Source: Neospora caninum Liverpool
Lineage: Eukaryota > Apicomplexa > Conoidasida > Eucoccidiorida > Sarcocystidae
Assembly: GCF_000208865.1 (NCBI RefSeq)
Contig: NC_018398.1
Location: forward strand, 5,852,710 to 5,916,709
Reading direction: 5' to 3'
Length of the DNA: 64,000 bases
Shown: positions 57,501-64,000 of the stretch, in pieces
Layout of the letters: each line of letters starts with the position of its first letter
Position numbering within the stretch: the stretch's first letter is position 1
The notes under the pieces: generated by a model
The model's input: the letters and a program-made list of their open reading frames with translations, nothing else
Told to the model about the DNA's origin: nothing
Database searches by the model: none
Translations under genes and position numbers: made by a program

Positions 57501-60500
57501 CAGAGCGTAGCGCGACAGCAGTGCCTCGACGGCGTCAGTGAGGAGTTGCCAAACGTCTCGGTCTTCGGCGGGCTGCGCAGTTTGGAGGTTCCTGGAGCCG
57601 CCGCGTTTCGCGGGGATTCGCTGGGGGGCTGCCGGGGCGCCGAGCGAAGAGGCGAGAGGCGGCGCTTGCAGCAGATCGGCCAGAGTCAGGTCCTCGAAAA
57701 TGAGAGGGCGAACAGTGCGCAGCCGCTGGGGAGTTATCCTGTAGTTCTCTCCGCTGTGTGTTTTAGAGCGAGGCGCAGGGGTCCGCCCGCAGGACAGCAG
57801 GGAACACAGCCAGGCGCGGAAGCGTGAGGAGAAGAAGCGCGTACAGAGAAGATGCGTGGAGAGACGCGGGAGGAAAAGAATCAAAGGGGGAGAAGAGGCG
57901 ACAGAAGGAGACGAAGCCACTGAGGAACGAAAACGCGGCAGGGACTCGAAGCCGAACTGGAGTTTGTGGCATGGGAGAAGAAGGACAAGCACAAAGAGAC
58001 AAGGAAGGAGAGAGGAGGGACGGGGGACGAGGACAGCGGAGACAGACACGACGGAGGAAAGCCAAGACAGAGAGAGAGGACGACAAAACGTATGAGCCAT
58101 GGTTTCATTTGGATGAAGTGGGCGCACAGAGGCAAGAGAAAAAACACGCGACCACAGTGGGAGAAGAATGAAACGCCTCTCGAAACTTCGAGAGAGACGA
58201 CGGTTCATTTTCGATTCGAAAGCGTGTCGAGAGACGAAGCGCTGTAGCCACGAATGCAATGCGTTCACCTAACCAACGGCATCGAACGAGGACAAGGTCC
58301 GAAGAGGGAAGAGGCAGAGAACCGAAACATCGTCGCATCCACACACACACACACACACTTGTGTGCACACGCACATGTCGAGCCACATCGAAAATCCACT
58401 GCACCACCTGTTCGAATCAAGAAAGATCTACATTCGCACAACCATATACACAAACATAATATATCTATACAGATGAATGCACAGGTTAACACAGACATGT
58501 CGAAAACACATATCTCCGTGTATATATCTATATATATACATATGTATACGTGCTTCTAAACGCGTACTGAAAAGCGGGGGAAGCGAACCGTGTGCTTGTT
58601 CGTGGGAGCGTCTTGCTTACCGCACTTCAAGAAGAAACACGTGCTTCGGCAGAGCTTCTCCGGCAACGAGCGACGTCGCAATCGAAGACCCAGGCTGCAG
58701 AATTCGGAACGTGCCTTGTGGGGACTCGCGCAGGTCGACGTGGCAGTCGTGCTCGTGCCCCTAGAGAAAACATTTTGGAGAAAAAGGAGAAAAAACCGGA
58801 CAGCGAGAGGTTACTGGCGCGCGAACAGAGCCCACCTCAGCGGACGCGACAAACAAAGCGGAAGTCCGGGAGCGAAAAAACCTGATTTCCGGCGAAGCAG
58901 CGGCGAGACTTCCCCATCCGCCACCCGCACCCCCTTCTCCCTTTCCCCAAGATCGCGCGTTCTCCGCCTCGTGACGTCGCATCACAAAAAGGGAGACAGA
59001 ACTCGGGTGTTGGGCCCTCAGTCTCCAGATTCATCCAGAGACGCGGAGACGGAGGAAACGGGCAGGCGAGGCGTGAGAGCTGCAAGCGGCGCAAGTGCCC
59101 AGGACTCGCCTGCAGTCTTTTTGTGCGGTATGTCGAGACGGCGAGCACAGACAGCCACGCAGTCGGGTTCCGAAAACAGAACGACAGCAACGACAGGCAC
59201 ACGAAATATCGAAACGCAGGCGGGCGTAAGCTCTCGGAAACAAGAGGCGTAAAGCCTTCAACGCGACCGCAGCTGAGGCGGCACCTGCTGAGAGAGAAGG
59301 CGAGGCGTGGGACGTGGAGACGCATTTCGTCCGAAGTGCTTCTGTCTAGACCTTACCCAGATGGCGAGGTCGAGAAAATCCGGCAGCATTTGCTCGTGGA
59401 TGCAGTTCTTTGCCGGCTGGCCTCCAAACGCTCCCTTGTACCTGGAAAAGGGGAAGAAGACAGGCAAAGGGGGCGACAGGACAAAGAAACAGACAAGAGA
59501 AGCAGCGTGAGAACACTAAAGCAAAAGTGCAAAACAGTCGAGGAAACTGCAGGTCCGAAAGAAGACGCGGAGACACGCGCAGGATACACCTAGATAAGGA
59601 CATCGCCACAGAAACCGGAAAGGCGAGAGAGAGACACACGAAATACCGAAAGAGACATTGCTTTGCGTTATCGGGTTCGTCTCAGGAGTCGTCCGGCCGC
59701 GTCTCAGTTTCCCTCATCTTCTCATGCGTGTGTCTCGCGCGTTCCCCGGCTCTTCCCCTGGTTTTGCGTTCAACTCCTCTTTATCCACCGGTGTCTTTTC
59801 TTCTCGCCCTCGTCGTACATGTTCTGATGGACAACCATGATGTTGAACCAGTCGTCGACGGAGTCTCCGCTGTCCGACGAGGACGGCACGAGGAAGCGAA
59901 CCTACAACAGGCAACCGAAGACGAGCAAGAAAACCCGGCCAGAGGAGAGGACATACAACGACGACAAAAAACTACAGAAGACAGAAAAAGAAAAAGAAAG
60001 GCAGAAATAGAGAAAGAAAGGCAGAAATAGAGAAACGAAAGACAGAAGGAAAGAGAAAGAATAGAAAGAGAAAGAGAAGAGAGAAGGAAAGAAGAGAGAG
60101 GGGAAAGAGAGGAAAGCAAGGGCCCTACGCAACGGATAGAGACTCGTACAGAGAAGCAGCCCTTAGTGCTGGGCTAACGGAAAAGGTGTGGACAGATCGA
60201 TCTTCGGGACGTGCGTTTCGTTACTCACGAAAAAGAGAGAAACCGGACGGAAGAAAAGAAACGAAGAACGCATCCGCAGACAGATTGACAACGTGGGTCT
60301 CCTCTTTTCCTTCCACGGCTCGCTCCCCCATCCCCCCAGCGACAGGTAAAACCCCAGCTGCCTGCTCAAAGAGTCCTTGCCAAAACCTTCGGTTCTTTCT
60401 CTCACCTTTTCGTTGTTGAAGGCTCTGTGCAGGCGAGCGTCGCGAATCCACCCTACGCCGTAAATCGCAACCTGCGCAGATTCACAGAGACTCGGAGGGT

Positions 60501-63500
60501 CGCGCGATATCTGTTTGCGGCTCGGTGATCCTGCGACAATCTTAATGCCGGACGCCCCTCACGTTGGCTGATTTCAAGTGCTCCTTTATGCGTGGAAGTA
60601 TCGAATCATGCACGTGATCATTCGTCTGTACGAATGCATGAAAGGGCGCACGCCATTGTGACTATGCACACAGAAACATGCCTGTACAGAGGAGTTGGTG
60701 CAGACCTGAGTTATCGCGAAAGACGACTGCCAGGCTCTCTCCAGTTCCCGTCCCGAGGGTCAAATGCGCCACGCGAGTTTCTGCCGTTCGAAGGGGCTAA
60801 AAGAGCAAGAGGCGAAATCCCGCGAGAGATGAGGCTCGCAGCTCGTGTAAGGGAAGAAGGCCAAAACAGACGGAGAGGAAGCCGAGAAGAGACGCCAGGA
60901 GTGAAAGCCTGCTGACGGCTGCAGCGCTGGCGACTCTCGGGGCTTGCGATGTGACACTGTCTTGAAGCGAACGAAGTCCGAGGAGGCGACAAACGAAACT
61001 GCGACTGAAGAGGAGGAAACGCACCTTTGTTCGCCCTTTCCTGATGAGAATAGGTTTTATCGTCACTTCGTCCGAAGCCTCGCACCGCCCAAAGTAATTG
61101 ATCTGGGAAGCAGGGAAACAAGAACCGCGTTGCGAAGTGAAGGACGCTTGCACGGACGCGAAACACAGAAAGGGAGCAAGGCGGGTGGCGACAGATGTGC
61201 GGCGCTGCGAACGAGGAAAGAAACGACGCCCTCAACGTGGCTCAGCGCTGTGCAGTGGCTGCCGGGGCGAAAGAAGAAGCGTCGCACGCTAGAAAACAGC
61301 TAAAAAGAGCGAAGGAAAGGAAGGCGAGAGACGGAGCAAAGAGAGGTGTATGTACACCGGAAGCGCTCCGAACCCCGCGGTCGATGCTTCCGTCCTCTCG
61401 TCACGTGTTCCGAGGGAACAGATGGAGAAAAGGAGATAGAAAGAATGCAGATGGACACGCAGAGAAAATGGCGTGCGCGATATAGATGCAAGGCGCAGCG
61501 AAACGAGGAAGGCATGCATGGGTCCGCGAAGAGGAGAAACCTCGGCGAGTCGATGCAAACGCGAGGAGGCGAGCGGTGACGCCTTGCATGCCCACGAGAA
61601 GAACAAAGAGAGACGATACAAATGCACGGCACACGCGTGAGATGCCGCGATCAGCGGAGACCGAAGAAACGCCGGTGTACACGCGCGTATCGAAACGAGC
61701 AGGTGCGGAAAGGGGTTCGGATGTGTGTTTTTCTGGATAAGTCGAACTTATATTAAACAACATACAACATGAAGCTTTGTTTGAAAACATTTGAGTATGA
61801 GGCAGTTCTTGTCCTAAATTCCATGAAAACCAAAAATGCGATTTATAGAAAGAAAAACTTGGAGAAGGCCCAAGAAACGACGCCAGAAGAACTCTCACCA
61901 GGTGCGCAGCTTCGAGCAAATCGAGAGGCGACAAGTGAGATTGTTCGCCTGGGTCATCTGCCATTCGAGAAAAAGGAAGCGCAGGAGCGACAAAGAGGCA
62001 ACAGAGACTGAGGCGTCTGGAGGAGGAGCGAAAACAGAGGGACTCGAGTCAGGGAAGCAGGCCGACATCTTTAGGAAACGCGGCGCGAGAGAAGGAGAAA
62101 GGAGAAAATGTGGAGAGCGCCGCACGGCCCGAAGGAAAAGAAAACGAAGCCCCACAACAGCAGCAGGCCTCCGTCCTCGAGGCGGCAGCGGAGAAAGCAC
62201 GGCTGTGTCATCTACGTGTCTACATCGTTTTCAGACACACACGAGATGACAGAGCCGTGGGGATAGCGATCGCGCAGATGCAGACACCCAAGCGAGTTCG
62301 TTACCGTGGTTTCCATGCATGGCGAAGATAGGCATGCAGACGTTGATGTTTTCGTCCAGGTAGTTTAGCCCGAATCGGAATCCGTCTACTTTTTTCCCGG
62401 AAGTCTTCTCCGCGGCCGCCGCGTCGTTGTCTTTTCCGTCTCCGGCATCTCGTCGACTGCTCTCTGCGGCGCTCTGAAGCACTTCGAAGCTCACCGCGCC
62501 ATCGCCGAAGCAAAACTTCCTCAAGAGGCAGAACGTTCGATACCTGCGCGAGTCAGGAACAGAGGGAGATCGACGGAAGACGGGAGATTGCGAGAAGTGA
62601 AAACCGAGGCGGAAACGAGAGGAGCGGAGGAACGCGCGGACTCCTCGCAGCAGTTGTTCGAAGAACAGAGAGCAGGCCGCACGTGACGAGACGTTTTGAA
62701 CGGTGAAGAGAAACCGAAGGAGACGCGGGCCGAGCGAGAACGAGGCTCCCCGTAACGGCACGAGCGGAAACAGAGAGGGTGAAAAAGGCTAAAGACAAAA
62801 GGGAGAAGCTTCAAGGACGTGTGCAGGCGAAAAGTAAGAGGGGCGCTGGTCCGCATCCGTACAGCGGACTTTTAACGTTGCTCGTCGCGCCTCGTAAGAC
62901 ACTCGTGATGGGCTATAAAAGGAGGGCCGGAAAGCACGAGTGGTGCGCTTGCGTTCTCTGAGACACGTAGGCGTGTGTCCCCGAGGAGGCGAGAAGGGAA
63001 GGGGAAGGCGGAGACGGCCATGCAAGAACGACACAGAGAAGACGAACGCATGCCAGTCTCGGAGAGTCTGTGAGGGCCAACCCAGGGCGAGACTTTCGCG
63101 AGGCGACGCGGGTGTTTCTTGATACAGAGGAAAATGAGGAAACTCGGAAACGACAAGGACGAAAACGTCAAGGATCGAAGAAGACATGGAGACACACACG
63201 AAAGAGAACGCAGGCCTGATGCGTGAAACGGTGGAACCGGAAGCGAGGGGACCTGTGAGGCGAGAGGCGAAACGGCCGCCACGGGAAGAGTTCGGGAGAG
63301 AAACAAAAAGAGAAATCACGGAGAAACCGAAGGGGACTCACATTGTAGCCCGAGACGGTCGATTTTCGTCGAACAAATCTCCGCCATGGAGAAGGAAGTC
63401 GACCTTTAAATTCCTCCCGATTTCCAGGATTTCTTCGAACGTTTCAAAGCTGTCGCCCCCGCGCTCGCTGTCTTCTGCCTTGTAGCCGAGGTGCGTGTCG

Positions 63501-63760
63501 GTAGCGACGAGAATGCGCAGCACGTCTTCGTCTCCCCGCTCTTCTCTTTCTCTCGTGTCTTCGCTGCCAGCCGTCTCTCCGCCTTCTTCCATTCTCTGAG
63601 ACGAACTTGGTCTCCGTCTGAGGAAGCTGCATCCACTGCGCGAGGCGCCTGCGTCGGGGGGCGGCGACGCACGCAACGGAGAGGCTCTCAAGGAGGAGTC
63701 GAGGAAGGCGCGAGGCGCTGGAGCGCGTGGGAGGCTCTCAGCTGCCTCGGAGGAAAACAT
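51583..63760 (-). CDS. MRE11: MRE11 double-strand-break repair nuclease
   Basis: Mn-dependent nuclease of the MRE11-RAD50 complex, nuclear. Sixteen exons keep phase: 63760-63342, 62543-62305, 61957-61899, 61102-61025, 60471-60406, 59901-59819, 59441-59357, 58760-58621, 57753-57178, 56461-56377, 55877-55788, 55286-55152, 54791-54684, 54332-54206, 53421-52804 and 51983-51583, giving 1102 residues (the human protein is about 700). Metal-binding phosphoesterase motifs are all present: ATDTHLGY, GGDLFDENRPSR, MHGNH|DDP (the Asp codon split by an intron), VVHQN and WGHEHDC. The capping-domain match VANPGDILHF is also present. The regions IFHFLEEA and EEELLDAAKNAEAE align with the RAD50-binding part. 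The C-terminal third is polar, with Arg-rich and RG clusters (RGNRGRR, GRRGLGRRG) reminiscent of the human GAR segment, and ends RVTPKK. Extra polar residues occur after the catalytic core in exon 9. The first ATG at 63760 is the likely start, but the frame is open upstream. Confidence 0.94.
53475..53665 (+). repeat. 29-bp minisatellite in an MRE11 intron
   Basis: About six to seven units of a G/A-rich 29-base repeat (core ACGGAGGGACGACGGGGACG) lie head to tail, some shortened. The location is the intron between exons 53421-52804 and 54332-54206. On the plus strand it keeps an open frame, which explains spurious Arg/Gly/Thr-rich frames here. Confidence 0.9.
54091..54173 (+). repeat. CTAT and TATATG microsatellites in an MRE11 intron
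   Basis: A (CTAT)n-like tract is followed by a (TATATATG)n tract, in the same intron as the minisatellite. Confidence 0.9.
58341..58555 (+). repeat. (AC)n microsatellite followed by an AT-rich TATATA region in an MRE11 intron
   Basis: A dinucleotide run at about 58341-58358 is followed by repeated ACATAT/TATATA-rich sequence to 58555. It lies in the intron between exons 58760-58621 and 57753-57178. Confidence 0.85.
59985..60120 (+). repeat. Purine-only GAAAGA tract in an MRE11 intron
   Basis: Over 100 bases are almost entirely A and G on the plus strand (AGAAAGAGAAAGAAAG-like units, including a short direct repeat of GAAAGGCAGAAATA), in the intron between exons 60471-60406 and 59901-59819. 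In the transcribed sense this is a long polypyrimidine tract. Confidence 0.85.
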
Positions 63761-64000
63761 TTGCTCACCGCAACGGCCTGAGCCTCTGGTCACGTGAGCG
63801 CCCCCATCCTCGTCTCGCGAGGTAGGAGACCTGTCTTGGAATCTTCCTCTCTTCCTGGACGCTGGACCGAGCCCTCGGTCTGCTTTCCCGTGAGGTATAC
63901 GTACACCTAATTCCCGGGACGTGTCCCGGCAAGCGGCCTGTGAGGGTGGAAAAAATGAAGAGGTCTGCTCGCGTCTCTGTTCCTTTCTTTCTCTTTCTCG
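63761..64000 (-). promoter_or_regulatory. Region upstream of the MRE11 start
   Basis: These 240 bases should hold the 5' UTR and possibly an upstream coding extension, since the frame stays open above the ATG. No specific element is recognised. Confidence 0.4.

Noticed and set aside
56772..58268. Minus-strand frame of 498 codons taken as one protein
   Set aside because: Only 57753-57178 fits the MRE11 alignment and splice phases; the rest is open intron sequence.
58400..58430. Possible tRNA T-arm (TTCGAATC)
   Set aside because: There is no matching acceptor stem, D-arm or A-box at the right distance.
63338..63793. MRE11 start at 63793
   Set aside because: That codon is GTG; the first ATG in frame is at 63760, although an upstream exon remains possible.

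Overview
The window looks like nuclear DNA of a coccidian apicomplexan, most likely Toxoplasma gondii (its close relative Hammondia is the main alternative). The reasons are intron-rich genes with GT-AG introns of a few hundred bases, Ser/Pro/Ala-rich insertions in conserved enzymes, two kinds of gene carrying the RRLxx (TEXEL-type) motif known from ASP5-processed Toxoplasma secretory proteins, and a tandem array that resembles a Toxoplasma-specific surface/secreted gene family. All gene calls are made from the sequence alone, by reading frames, splice-phase continuity and recalled family motifs.

Layout. (1) 1-6547, minus: a ten-exon coiled-coil protein of unknown function whose 3' end lies outside the window. 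(2) 6548-9408: divergent intergenic region. (3) 9409-12012, plus: a four-exon secreted CAP/SCP-domain protein with a disordered tail that contains RRLST. (4) 12578-30145, minus: a giant multi-exon 1,3-beta-glucan (callose/FKS-type) synthase of about 3000 residues, with an insertion of about 650 residues in its catalytic domain. (5) About 31.2-48.8 kb, plus: eight tandem single-exon genes, each in a unit of about 2.2 kb. They encode nearly identical secreted N-terminal domains, different Pro/Ser/Thr-rich middles, and a fixed tail with RRLS[ED] and a hydrophobic C terminus. A decayed remnant of one more unit precedes copy 1. (6) 48731-51582: array-to-MRE11 spacer. (7) 51583-63760, minus: the DNA-repair nuclease MRE11, for which a 16-exon, phase-consistent model of 1102 residues can be read. 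Its introns hold a 29-bp minisatellite, microsatellites and a purine tract.

How the genes relate. The glucan synthase, the CAP protein and the eight-copy family are all predicted to act at the cell surface, in the secretory pathway or in the wall. MRE11 and the coiled-coil protein look like unrelated neighbours. The most interesting material is the array: neighbouring copies share sequence patches, consistent with gene conversion or unequal exchange. Meanwhile the protease-type RRLS motif and the 5' leader stay constant next to freely varying sequence.
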